From Thermoflexia bacterium (GTDB taxonomy: Bacteria; Chloroflexota; Anaerolineae; B4-G1; DUEL01): DNA of 45,423 nucleotides. The DNA is taken from contig DUEL01000001.1 of NCBI GenBank assembly GCA_011192125.1, positions 76,759 to 122,181 of the forward strand, written 5' to 3'. Numbering within the stretch: the stretch's first letter is position 1; every line of letters starts with the position of its first letter. Under the pieces are notes generated by a model. That model was given only the letters and a program-made list of their open reading frames with translations. It was not told the origin of the DNA and did no database searches. Both the position numbers and the translations under genes were made by a program. Shown in pieces: positions 15,450 to 23,076 of this stretch.

Positions 15450-16337
15450 ATGACCTTTCCCATCTCCGGCGTGACGGTGGACCCGTTTGTTTTGGCCGGT
15501 ATCGGGTTTGCGGTCGGTGTGCTGGGTGGATTTTTCGGGGTCGGCGGAGGGTTTATCGCTGGCCCCCTGATGTTCTGGGCGGGGGTGCCGATGCACTTCG
15601 TCGTCGGGACCGACCTGGCCCATATGACCGGCAAGTCCATCGTCGCCGCCCGCCGCCACCGCGCGTTGGGGCACGTGGACATTAAACTGGGCCTGGTGAT
15701 GGTGGGAGGGACGGTGCTGGGCGTCGAGGGAGGGGCTCGGATAGTGGAGATGTTGAAGAGGATCGAAGCGGTGGAGACGGTTATCGGGGTGGCCTACATC
15801 GTTGTACTAGTGATCATCGGTACTTTCACCGCCTGGGAGAGCCTACATGCCCTCCGGGTGGTCCGCCGAGACCGGCTGGATGCGCGGGAGGCGTTGGCCT
15901 TTGACGGTATCGCCCGGCGGGTGCGCCGCCTGAACCTGCCGCCGATGGTCTCTTTCCCTGCATCGGGCATCGCCACCGTCTCCCTCTGGGCGGTGTTAGG
16001 GGTAGGGTTCATCACCGGCCTGCTGACCGGCGTGCTGGGGGTAGGCGGTGGGTTCGTGCGGATGCCCCTTCTGATCTACGTGTTGGGCGTCCCTACCCAC
16101 GTGGCGGTGGGAACGGACCTGTTCGAGATCGTTATCTCCGCCGGGTTCGGCACGGTGACCCACGCCTTGAAGGGGAACGTGGATATTCTGATGGCGCTGG
16201 TGATGCAGACCGGCGCGGCGTTGGGGGCCCAGTTGGGAGCGACCTCCACCCGTTTCTTCGCCGGGCCTCGCATCCGGCTGCTGTTCTCGGTCCTACCGTT
16301 CATTGGAGCGGCTTTGGTGGCGGCCCGGTTGTGGTGA
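15450..16337 (+). CDS. TSUP (TauE/SafE) family anion exporter
   Basis: 295 residues, about eight membrane segments in two related halves. Each half carries the family's glycine-rich motif: LGGFFGVGGGFIAGPLMF early, and TGVLGVGGGFVRMPLLIYVLGVP later, each followed by a VGTDL sequence. TSUP members move sulfite, sulfonates or other organic anions out of the cell. ATG 15450 sits 10 bp after the previous stop behind an AGGGGG stretch; the longer in-frame start overlaps the previous gene and was rejected. The following gene encodes a tandem universal-stress protein, a pairing seen in other genomes. Confidence 0.9.
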   Translation: MTFPISGVTVDPFVLAGIGFAVGVLGGFFGVGGGFIAGPLMFWAGVPMHFVVGTDLAHMTGKSIVAARRHRALGHVDIKLGLVMVGGTVLGVEGGARIVEMLKRIEAVETVIGVAYIVVLVIIGTFTAWESLHALRVVRRDRLDAREALAFDGIARRVRRLNLPPMVSFPASGIATVSLWAVLGVGFITGLLTGVLGVGGGFVRMPLLIYVLGVPTHVAVGTDLFEIVISAGFGTVTHALKGNVDILMALVMQTGAALGAQLGATSTRFFAGPRIRLLFSVLPFIGAALVAARLW

Positions 16338-16346
16338 GGTGTTTGG

Positions 16347-17252
16347 ATGAGGATTTTGCTCTGTGTCGCCGGGATGCCGTGTGCGGAAAAGACGGTCGCC
16401 CTCACGGGGGAGATCGCAAGGGCGACCGGGGCCTCCGTCACGATGCTCCACGTCCTTCGGCGCGGGGTACCGCGGGAGTGCGGTCAGCAGGTTTTGGAGG
16501 CTGCGCGGGAGGTCATCCCCGATCTGGAGGTGACCACCCGCCTTCGGCGGGGCGACCCGGCGGGGCGGATCCTGGCGGAGATACGGGAGGATGCCTATGA
16601 TCTGGTGGCGGTCGGCGCGAACCGGCGTCCCGACCTGGCGCGTCGGCTGCTCGGCTCGGTGAGCACGCAGATCGTCGCCCGTGCCCCCATCTCAGTCCTC
16701 ATCGGCAGGCCGAAGCGGCGGGGCGTGAAGCGCGTGTTGATCTGCACTGGCGGGTTGGACATCGCCGAGCCGGTCATCCAAGTCGGTGCGTGGCTGGCGG
16801 AGGCGACCGGGGCTCGGGCGACTCTTCTCCACGTCCTCGGCCCGGTTCCGGAGATGTACGCGGGGCTGGAGGAGTTTCAGGAGACGTTGCCCGAACTGCT
16901 GCGGACCGACACCCCGATCGCCCGACATCTGCGCAACGGGGCGGGAATTCTCACCCAGCACCGGCTGAAGGCGGAGTTGAGGATCCGTCAAGGCGTCGCT
17001 GCCGAGGAGATCCTGCTTGAGGCCCGTGAAGGCGACTACGACCTCGTGGTCGTTGGTGCTTCCGAGACGGCAGGGCGGCTTCGGAGGTGGCTCCTGGGCG
17101 ACGTCACCCGACAGGTAGCCGATGCTGCCCCCTGTTCCGTCCTCGTCGTCAAGGGACGGCTTTTCGCCACTACCCCAGGAGCGGCGGGACGCGGGCATTC
17201 AGCCGGTGCAGCCGAGCCTGGAGCAACGTCAGGGCGGAGATCAGAGGATTGA
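16347..17252 (+). CDS. Tandem universal stress protein (two UspA domains)
   Basis: 301 residues: two Rossmann-like UspA domains, about 1-115 (RILLCVAGMPCAEKTV ... VAVGANRRPDLARRLLGSVS ... PISVLIG) and about 128-272 (KRVLICTGGLDIAEPV ... LVVVGASETAGRLRRWLLGD ... PCSVLVVKG). The ATP-binding G-X2-G-X9-G(S/T) signature is only partly kept in both halves, so nucleotide binding is uncertain. It lies 9 bp after the TSUP gene. Its last 83 bp overlap the 3' end of the convergent DUF362 gene; the final 25 or so residues are low-complexity and may exist because of that overlap. Confidence 0.9.
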   Translation: MRILLCVAGMPCAEKTVALTGEIARATGASVTMLHVLRRGVPRECGQQVLEAAREVIPDLEVTTRLRRGDPAGRILAEIREDAYDLVAVGANRRPDLARRLLGSVSTQIVARAPISVLIGRPKRRGVKRVLICTGGLDIAEPVIQVGAWLAEATGARATLLHVLGPVPEMYAGLEEFQETLPELLRTDTPIARHLRNGAGILTQHRLKAELRIRQGVAAEEILLEAREGDYDLVVVGASETAGRLRRWLLGDVTRQVADAAPCSVLVVKGRLFATTPGAAGRGHSAGAAEPGATSGRRSED

Positions 17253-18465
17253 GGGGGACCATCCGCACCGGCGTCACCCCTGCCAGTCGGGCCTGATAAC
17301 GGGTGTTGAGCATCAGGTCGTTGTGGGAGGGCACGGTGTAGATCCGCCGGTCGGGGTAGTGGGTCCGTAGCCTCTCCTCCAGTTCCCCCACTGCGCACGG
17401 CCCCACCACCAGGATGTCCCCCGGCAGATCCTCCAGGTCCTCCGGCGCGAACCCCTTGCCGAATATCAACGTCCATCCGCCCCGGCCGTTGTAGTCGTTA
17501 GTCAGCATCTCCAGGATGCACTCCGAGTTTCCTTTGCACCCCTCCACACACGCGCGCTCCCGTCCCTGGACGATGCGCACCTCGGGGTGGAACCGGCCTA
17601 ACAGGGTGTACGGCAGGCGATAGGTGAACCGCTCCAGCGGGACCCCTTTCACCTGGATGCGGCTCAGATCGCCCTCGCCCAGCCCCCACTCGGCGCACAG
17701 CCGCAGGTGTTCCACCTCCTCCAGCGCGTAGCCCAGGACCCGGGCCCCCACCACGTCCACCGCCAGCGTGTCGGCACCGCCGATCAGGATATCCATCTGG
17801 ACCAGGCACTCGTCCAGCAGGGCGGTGGGGGGGAAGTGGCCGTGGGCCGTGGCGGTCAGCCCCTCGATGATGCAGAAGTCGGGCCGAGTGAGCCGGTAAA
17901 GGGCGGCCAGGCGGCGGTGGAGGGTGTCCTGCGTGTGGCGGTCGATCCGGTCGCCGTCGATCGGGAAGGCTTGCTGATTCTTTACTCCCAGCGTCACCGT
18001 CGCCATCGAGTGGGTCTTCAACTTGGGCAGACTCAGGTAGAGGTTGTCCCTCCGGTGGACGATCTCCTCGTACAGTAGGCGGGAGATGCGGACAGGGGTC
18101 TCTTCTCCTTCAAGGATCACCTCTGCCGTAGGCCCCTCGTCCAGATAGATCGGCTTCGCCCCGTAGCGGCGGCAGATCCGGTCGTACCCTGTGACCTTGA
18201 AGACCAGCCGGGTGAAGTTACCGCCGGTGCAGGATTCCATCACCGCCAATCGCCGATATCCGTGGTCGCGCAGATAGGCCAGCAGGGCGTCCAACACGCG
18301 AGGGTCGGTGTGGGTGTGGGGGGTGAAGTGGATGCCGTTGGGCTTAATATACAGCGTGCCGCCCCGGTCCGGCAGAGCTTTCCGCACCCCGCCGAAGGGG
18401 GCGAAGATCTCCTCCAGGGCCTCCTGCAGCCCGTGCGCTGTGTCCGCGATCACGACGGTCGTCAT
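17170..18465 (-). CDS. DUF362 domain protein
   Basis: 431 residues. The DUF362 region shows as YIKPNGIHFTPHTHTDP (about 38-54), VMESCTGGNF, the RDNLYLSLPKLKTHSMATVT block (about 140-160), GVKNQQAFP and VDVVGARVLGY. A Cys cluster (RACVEGCKGNSEC) lies near residue 300-315 in the C-terminal part, which could hold a metal or an Fe-S centre although this is not a full ferredoxin motif. The biochemical role of DUF362 is not established. ATG 18465 follows GAGGAGAGAGGAG. The gene overlaps the convergent stress-protein gene tail-to-tail by 83 bp. Confidence 0.85.
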   Translation of the reverse strand: MTTVVIADTAHGLQEALEEIFAPFGGVRKALPDRGGTLYIKPNGIHFTPHTHTDPRVLDALLAYLRDHGYRRLAVMESCTGGNFTRLVFKVTGYDRICRRYGAKPIYLDEGPTAEVILEGEETPVRISRLLYEEIVHRRDNLYLSLPKLKTHSMATVTLGVKNQQAFPIDGDRIDRHTQDTLHRRLAALYRLTRPDFCIIEGLTATAHGHFPPTALLDECLVQMDILIGGADTLAVDVVGARVLGYALEEVEHLRLCAEWGLGEGDLSRIQVKGVPLERFTYRLPYTLLGRFHPEVRIVQGRERACVEGCKGNSECILEMLTNDYNGRGGWTLIFGKGFAPEDLEDLPGDILVVGPCAVGELEERLRTHYPDRRIYTVPSHNDLMLNTRYQARLAGVTPVRMVPLNPLISALTLLQARLHRLNARVPPLLG

Positions 18466-18494
18466 CTCCTCTCTCCTCTTCCCTTTCGCAGTGA

Positions 18495-18522
18495 AGTATA
18501 TCCGAATGGGAACGAGGGGCAA
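18495..18522 (-). promoter_or_regulatory. Promoter of the DUF362 gene
   Basis: Minus strand TTGCCC (18522-18517), 16 bp, TATACT (18500-18495); the leader to ATG 18465 is about 22 nt and contains the ribosome site. Confidence 0.45.
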
Positions 18523-18570
18523 AATGGCGGATCGGTGGGTTGGGAGGTCAGCTTTGTAGGTGGTAACGCC

Positions 18571-18730
18571 CCCGGCGGCTGAAAGCCGCGGCTACGCGTG
18601 GCGAAGTTGCCCTTTGGCGGACCTTACCTCTTGGGGGGAACAGGGGAAGCCCGGCGAAGGCCAGGCTTTGCCATTGGGTAGCCTGCGACCTGAGTCGCCA
18701 GGCATTTGCCAAATTGTCACAGATTCCCGG
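18571..18730 (+). repeat. Dispersed ~135 bp repeat (copy B) plus adjoining shared motif
   Basis: 18571-18705 matches the minus strand of 1632-1766 (GGCGGCTGAAAGCCGCGGC, GGCGAAG, CAGGGGAAGCCCGGCGAAGG, GGCTTTGC, GTCGCC). 18700-18729 matches the motif at 6635-6668. No coding potential is seen in 18523-18742 otherwise. Confidence 0.6.
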
Positions 18731-18742
18731 CTTCACTTGTTG

Positions 18743-18771
18743 TTGACAGGCCCTGATCCCTGATGTATCAT
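18743..18771 (+). promoter_or_regulatory. Promoter of the TrmB-type regulator
   Basis: TTGACA (18743-18748), 17 bp, TATCAT (18766-18771). It lies 5' of ATG 18814, leaving a ~36 nt leader with GGAGGGGGT. It excludes the upstream ATG 18763, which would lie across the spacer and -10 box. Confidence 0.65.
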
Positions 18772-18813
18772 CCCTCCTGTGGGGCCGATATCCCTCCTGG
18801 AGGGGGTGCGCGG

Positions 18814-19626
18814 ATGAGAAATGACCTGATCGAGCGTCTTATGCGGCTGGGTTTCTCGGAATACGAGGCCAAAGCCTACATCGGGTTGCTGCGAAAGAAC
18901 CCGATCACCGGGTACGAATTGTCGAAGCTCACCGGTGTGCCCCGGTCGATGATCTACGAGGTGCTGGGGAAACTGACGGCGCGAGGCGCGGCGATGACGT
19001 TGCGTCAGGAGGGGGCGACCAAGTATGCGCCGGTACCGCCGGAGAGCCTCCTCGACCACCTTCGCCACGAGCACGAGTCGCTGGTCACGTCGCTGAAAGA
19101 GGACCTGGCGGCGATCACCACCGGTTCCGATCTGGACTACGTCTGGAACATCGAAGGCCAGGAGAACATCCTGGCGCGGGCCCGGGAGATGATTACGCGG
19201 GCTACAGATTCGATTTATCTTTCCATCCTACCGGATACCCTTTCGGACCTCCGCCCGGCTCTGGAGGCGGCCGTCGAACGAGGAGTGCGGGTCGTCATCT
19301 ACACGACGGGCGACCTGGACCTGCCGGGCGGTCGAGTGGTGGTGACACCCCTGTCCGAAGAAGCGCTCGGCCAGGCAGGAGGGCTGGGCCTGATCCTGGT
19401 GGTAGATGGAGCGGAAGTGCTCATCGGCGAGTGGATCTCCCCAACCCAAGCCCGCGCTTCGTGGACGCGAAGCCCTCTCTTCGTCTTCATCGCCGAGCAC
19501 CACCTCCGGACCGACCTCTACCTTCCCCAGATCCTGACGATCTTGGGGGAGCGGGCGCGGGAGGTCATCCAGGAGGAGGATTGGGAGGTGTTCGCCCGGG
19601 CGATGGAGAGCCACATCGACGGGTAG
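18814..19626 (+). CDS. TrmB-family transcriptional regulator
   Basis: 270 residues. The N-terminal winged helix (about 1-75) reads LMRLGFSEYEAKAYIGLLRK, then ITGYELSKLTGVPRSMIYEVLGKL, the TrmB helix-turn-helix pattern. The C-terminal part (about 100-265) has the TrmB effector-domain look (SIYLSILPDTLSDLRPALEAAVERGVRVVIYT, related to PLD-like folds), ending with IAEHHLRTDLYLPQI. These regulators sense sugars or other small ligands. The start at 18814 is set by promoter and ribosome site. Likely targets are the neighbouring transporter genes or itself; no operator was assigned. Confidence 0.88.
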   Translation: MRNDLIERLMRLGFSEYEAKAYIGLLRKNPITGYELSKLTGVPRSMIYEVLGKLTARGAAMTLRQEGATKYAPVPPESLLDHLRHEHESLVTSLKEDLAAITTGSDLDYVWNIEGQENILARAREMITRATDSIYLSILPDTLSDLRPALEAAVERGVRVVIYTTGDLDLPGGRVVVTPLSEEALGQAGGLGLILVVDGAEVLIGEWISPTQARASWTRSPLFVFIAEHHLRTDLYLPQILTILGERAREVIQEEDWEVFARAMESHIDG

Positions 19627-19729
19627 AACACCTGCCCGCCACGAACGGTCATCCCGTCTCCTCTCCCCCCTGAGAGGGACGAGGCCGCAGACTATTAGGA
19701 TCCACGCTCAAACCTCAAGAGTACAGCGC

Positions 19730-19757
19730 TTGACAACGGGAACCTCTTGCGTATAAT
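19730..19757 (+). promoter_or_regulatory. Promoter with operator-like palindrome downstream
   Basis: TTGACA (19730-19735), 16 bp, TATAAT (19752-19757): a consensus promoter. The 20-bp palindrome at 19764-19783 covers the expected transcription start. Confidence 0.7.
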
Positions 19758-19763
19758 GGAGTA

Positions 19764-19783
19764 GTAGTTAGTGCACTAACTAC
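19764..19783. promoter_or_regulatory. Perfect 20-bp palindromic operator (MarR-like)
   Basis: GTAGTTAGTGCACTAACTAC is identical to its own reverse complement. Its size, TTAG/CTAA arms and placement at +1 of a strong promoter are typical of MarR-type (or other winged-helix dimer) repressor sites. The cognate repressor is not evident; the TrmB-type gene just upstream is one candidate. Confidence 0.55.
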
Positions 19784-19828
19784 GCAAGAGGGGCGCAGGC
19801 GCCAGAGCAGGTGCGGGAGAGGACGCGG

Positions 19829-19960
19829 ATGTCCGTCAGCAACCCGGAATTGGGAGCCGGCATTGTGAAGCGGTTCGTGCAGATCCTCCTCACCGTCGTT
19901 TTCCGGGCGAAGGAGTATGCTCAGCGGGTACGCTATCGACTGCTGTCGGGAGTGTGGTGA
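19829..19960 (+). CDS. 43-residue ORF, possibly an internally deleted remnant of an ICMT-like methyltransferase
   Basis: ATG 19829 has GAGAGGA 5 nt upstream; the 43 codons read MSVSNPELGAGIVKRFVQIL... and end ...EYAQRVRYRLLSGVW. From family memory, the first ~25 residues look like the N-terminus, and the last ~16 like the C-terminus, of isoprenylcysteine-carboxyl-methyltransferase-like membrane proteins, with the ~150-residue middle missing. The reading frame stays open across the join. A strong promoter and palindromic operator still precede it. It may be a deletion relic or a small membrane-associated peptide that is still expressed; the rest of 19627-20032 holds no other gene. Confidence 0.45.
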   Translation: MSVSNPELGAGIVKRFVQILLTVVFRAKEYAQRVRYRLLSGVW

Positions 19961-19986
19961 AGCGCCCAGCGTAAGCCAGGAAACGT

Positions 19987-20022
19987 GACGCGTGATACAC
20001 CGCGCATCACGTTTCACTCACC
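19987..20022. repeat. Head-to-head heptamer element upstream of permease 1
   Basis: ACGTGAC and GCGTGAT units are followed, after a short spacer, by their inverse GCATCAC and GTTTCAC. This can form a hairpin just before the permease GTG start. It is the same design as the larger array at 24191-24325. Confidence 0.5.
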
Positions 20023-20032
20023 GAGGTGCCCC

Positions 20033-22267
20033 GTGCTTCTCAAGAACCTGTTTCGCCGCAAGGGACGTACGATTCTGACCCTCGCAGGCGTCTCCATCGG
20101 CGTGGCTGCCATCGTCGCGCTGGGGGCGATGGCCGAGGGGATCCGCACTGGCTACACGGAGATGGCCCGCGGCAGCCAGGCCGACCTGGTGGTGACCCAG
20201 AAGGGCGCGCTGGACATCACGCTGGGGGGTGTGGAGGAGGCGGTTGCCGAACAACTCCGAGCCTGGCCCGAAGTGGCTGGCGTGGACGGCATGCTGATGG
20301 CCAACGTCCAGGCCGAGGACGCTCCTTACTTCTTCCTCTTCGGCTACGATCCCCAGGGGTTCGCCGTCGAGCACTTCCGCATCGTCGAAGGGTGCTCCCT
20401 GGCAGAGGCCCGGCGTATGCGGGGCAAGCCCCTCATCCTGGGCCGCAGTGCAGCACAAAGCCTGGGTAAGTCCGTCGGCGACGCCCTCCGTGTCACTGGC
20501 GGCGTCTTCCGTATCGTCGGCATCTACGAGACGGGGGATGCTTTCGAGGACGGCGGTGCGGTCATCCCGCTGGAGGAGGCCCAGTCGCTCCTCCTGCAGC
20601 CCAACCGGGTCTCCCTGCTCTACATCCGGCTGCGCGCTCCCAGTGACGAGCCCCGGTTCCACGCCCGGCTGGAGCGGCATTTCCCCGACCTGACCATCTC
20701 CACCACCACGGAGTTCGCCGACCAGCAACAGGTCGTCAAGATTTTAGAAGGGTTCGCCCTGAGCATCGCCGGGCTGGCGGTGGTCATCGGCGGGGTAGGG
20801 ATGACCAACACCCTCTTTATGTCCGTCTTCGAGCGGACACGAGAGATCGGCCTCCTGCGCGCGGTGGGATGGAAGCGGAGCCAGGTGCTCCGTCTCATCC
20901 TGGGAGAATCGCTCCTCCTCTCCGGGTTGGGTGGACTGATGGGCGTTCTCCTGGGGATCGCAGCGATCTTCTTCCTGCGCGGCTCCCTCGGCTTTTTGGG
21001 TGCGTTGGGGGCTGGCTTCTCCTCTCAAATCTTCCTCCGCGCCCTGCTCACGGCGGGCGCACTGGGTGTCGTGGGGGGAGCCTATCCGGCATGGTGGGCC
21101 AGCCGGCTGGTGCCCTTGGAGGCGCTTCGGTACGAGGGCGGCGGCAGGGTGCGGATCCCCCAGTTTCTCCCCGGGCTTGCGGCGCGGAACGTCTGGCGGC
21201 GACGCACCCGCACAGCGCTGACTGTGCTGGGCGTGAGCATCGGTATCGCTGCCATCGTCGCCCTGGGCGGCATCACCCAGGGGATGGCTGAGTCGCTCAC
21301 TGAGGTCCTGACCGGCAGCCAGGCCGAACTGATGGCCATCGAGGCGGACGTCTCCGATACCAGTTACAGCGCGATCGACGAGCGGATCGGGGCCCGCATC
21401 GCCGCCCTGCCCGATGTGGAGGCGGTCTCCGGCGTCGTCTTCACCGCCGTCAGCACCGAAGAGACGCCGATGTTGCTCATCTTCGGCTACCATCCCCAGG
21501 AGTTCGCCATCCGACGCCTCCGCATCGTCGAAGGGGAGCCGCTGCGGGCGCGCCGCCAGGTCCTCCTCGGGCGGCGGGCGGCGGAGAACCTGGGCCTCCA
21601 GGTAGGGGACACGCTTCGCATACTGGACAGCCGTTTCCGTGTCGTCGGCATCTACGAGACGGGGGTGGGCTACGAGGAGAGCGGGGTCGTCGTCAGCCTG
21701 CGGGAGGCCCAGGCGCTGGCTGGAAAGCCCCATCAGGTGACCTGGTACCTCGTCAAACTGCGCGATCCGGAGCAGGCGGAATCGGTGCGGGATGAATTGA
21801 ACGAGCGGTTCCCGGAGATCGCCGTCTCCCTTACCTCCGAGTTCATTGAGAACATGCCCGATATGCAGACGAACCGGGAGATGGTCGGGCAGATCTCCTT
21901 CCTGGCGACATTCGTCGGCGGCCTGGGGATGCTGAACACGATGCTGATGAGCGTGCTGGAACGGACCCGTGAGATCGGCGTCCTGCGAGCGCTGGGCTGG
22001 CGCAGGCGGCAGGTGCTGGGGATGATCCTGCGGGAATCGCTGGCGCTGGGCGCACTGGGTGGCGTTTGCGGCATCCTCATGGGGATCGGGATGGCCTGGA
22101 TGACGATGCAGATCCCGGCGATCAAGGGGATGCTGACCCCCCGGTACCCGCTTGGCCTGTTCGCCCAGGCCCTCCTGGTCGCGCTGGTGACCGGCGCGCT
22201 GGGTGGCCTCTATCCGGCTTGGCGGGCGACGAAGATGCGACCCGCAGAAGCACTGCGCTATGAGTGA
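20033..22267 (+). CDS. Double MacB/FtsX-type ABC transporter permease (permease 1)
   Basis: 744 residues made of two homologous halves, each a MacB periplasmic core plus FtsX membrane domain. Half 1 starts LLKNLFRRKGRTILTLAGVSIG and half 2 (about residue 370) LAARNVWRRRTRTALTVLGVSIG. In each, the core contains a VGDTLRI/VGDALRV-like strand and FRIVGIYETG, then three helices with the ERTREIG...LRA(V/L)GW coupling motif and a final YPAWWAS or YPAWRAT. The fused dimer should pair with the separate ATPase at 26678-27508. GTG 20033 follows AGGTG; the longer start runs through repeat DNA. It is strongly similar to permease 2. Confidence 0.9.
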   Translation: MLLKNLFRRKGRTILTLAGVSIGVAAIVALGAMAEGIRTGYTEMARGSQADLVVTQKGALDITLGGVEEAVAEQLRAWPEVAGVDGMLMANVQAEDAPYFFLFGYDPQGFAVEHFRIVEGCSLAEARRMRGKPLILGRSAAQSLGKSVGDALRVTGGVFRIVGIYETGDAFEDGGAVIPLEEAQSLLLQPNRVSLLYIRLRAPSDEPRFHARLERHFPDLTISTTTEFADQQQVVKILEGFALSIAGLAVVIGGVGMTNTLFMSVFERTREIGLLRAVGWKRSQVLRLILGESLLLSGLGGLMGVLLGIAAIFFLRGSLGFLGALGAGFSSQIFLRALLTAGALGVVGGAYPAWWASRLVPLEALRYEGGGRVRIPQFLPGLAARNVWRRRTRTALTVLGVSIGIAAIVALGGITQGMAESLTEVLTGSQAELMAIEADVSDTSYSAIDERIGARIAALPDVEAVSGVVFTAVSTEETPMLLIFGYHPQEFAIRRLRIVEGEPLRARRQVLLGRRAAENLGLQVGDTLRILDSRFRVVGIYETGVGYEESGVVVSLREAQALAGKPHQVTWYLVKLRDPEQAESVRDELNERFPEIAVSLTSEFIENMPDMQTNREMVGQISFLATFVGGLGMLNTMLMSVLERTREIGVLRALGWRRRQVLGMILRESLALGALGGVCGILMGIGMAWMTMQIPAIKGMLTPRYPLGLFAQALLVALVTGALGGLYPAWRATKMRPAEALRYE

Positions 22268-22312
22268 CGAATGATGCGTGGCAGTTGACTTTCGACGCTT
22301 GACTTCTGGCAA
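22264..22312 (+). repeat. 7-bp periodic array starting at the stop codon of permease 1
   Basis: Seven heptamers: GTGACGA, ATGATGC, GTGGCAG, TTGACTT, TCGACGC, TTGACTT, CTGGCAA. The permease stop (22265-22267) is inside the first unit and the TetR-gene -35 box is formed by the sixth. Confidence 0.5.
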
Positions 22313-22326
22313 AAGAGATGTATACT
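22299..22326 (+). promoter_or_regulatory. Promoter of the TetR regulator
   Basis: TTGACT (22299-22304), 16 bp, TATACT (22321-22326), directly followed by the operator at 22334-22349. Confidence 0.6.
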
Positions 22327-22333
22327 CTTACTT

Positions 22334-22349
22334 GACTGACTGGTCAGTC
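22334..22349. promoter_or_regulatory. TetR-type operator
   Basis: GACTGAC-TG-GTCAGTC, a perfect 7+2+7 inverted repeat at about +1 to +16 of the TetR-gene promoter. The sequence matches the common TGACTGACYGGTCA operator style of TetR repressors, so autorepression is likely. Confidence 0.7.
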
Positions 22350-22372
22350 GAGATGAAGTAAGGCAGGGAAGA

Positions 22373-22990
22373 ATGACACATCGATCGGGTGGGCAGGAGG
22401 AGCGGCGCGCGCAGATCATCGAGGCGGCCCTGAGTTGCTTCGCCCGCAGGGGGTACGCCAACACCACGATGGACGACATCGCCGCCGAGGCGGGGGTGAG
22501 CAAAGGGACGCTTTACTGGTACTTTGAGGGCAAAGACGACCTCCTGATGGCGACCCTCACGTCGGTGTTCGAGGGGATCGGGGAGGAAGCGATGGTCGCC
22601 GTGGCTTCCTGCGAGACAGCGGCTGACAAGCTCCGTACCCTCGCCTCGGCGATGATCCGAATCAGCCGCGAGGCCCCCTGGTTCTTCAACCTCTTCATCG
22701 AGTTCTGGGCCCAGAGCCCCCGACGTGAGGAAGCGGGACAGGCGTGGGCGGAGATCCTCGCCCGATACGCTCACGCCATCGGCGAGATCGTGGAGGGAGG
22801 TGTCGAGCGAGGAGAGTTCCGCCCAGTGGACGGATACTCCCTGGCCTGGGCCCTGCTGGCGGCCTACGACGGCCTCTCCGCCTACATCTCCATCTGCCCC
22901 GACCTGGACGCGGAGCAGGTCAGCGAGACGTTCATCGAGACGGTGGTGCAGGGGCTACGGGGAGAGGCGATGGACGCCAGGGGGAGGTGA
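22373..22990 (+). CDS. TetR/AcrR-family transcriptional repressor
   Basis: 205 residues. The N-terminal DNA-binding domain (about 9-58) reads RAQIIEAALSCFARRGYANTTMDDIAAEAGVSKGTLYWYF, a textbook TetR helix-turn-helix. The C-terminal ligand/dimer domain is all-helical and contains aromatic-rich stretches (APWFFNLFIEFWAQ). It has its own promoter and operator and precedes the adaptor-permease-ATPase genes, so it most likely controls itself and this exporter in response to an exported compound. GGGAAG precedes ATG 22373. Confidence 0.93.
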   Translation: MTHRSGGQEERRAQIIEAALSCFARRGYANTTMDDIAAEAGVSKGTLYWYFEGKDDLLMATLTSVFEGIGEEAMVAVASCETAADKLRTLASAMIRISREAPWFFNLFIEFWAQSPRREEAGQAWAEILARYAHAIGEIVEGGVERGEFRPVDGYSLAWALLAAYDGLSAYISICPDLDAEQVSETFIETVVQGLRGEAMDARGR

Positions 22991-22997
22991 CCCCTAC

Positions 22998-23047
22998 TCC
23001 ACACAGAAACTGCTGAAACTCCGTGTCCTCTGTGTCTCTGTGGTGTA
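22998..23047. repeat. CAGAG-type dispersed element, copy 2 (mostly right arm)
   Basis: CTCCGTGTCCTCTGTGTCTC and TGTGGTG form the right arm; only a short CACACAGAAAC remains of the left. It lies between the TetR and adaptor genes. Confidence 0.6.
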
Positions 23048-23076
23048 CTGCCAATGAAACCTTGGAGGTGGCGAAG

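Noticed and set aside
19829..19960. Toxin or antitoxin gene
   Set aside because: The small ORF has no partner ORF and no toxin-like pattern; its ends look more like a membrane methyltransferase.
20744..22312. 522-codon minus-strand frame opposite permease 1, and a similar frame at 24577-26046
   Set aside because: Both are shadows of the FtsX-type permease genes; their similarity to each other only reflects the similarity of the permeases.
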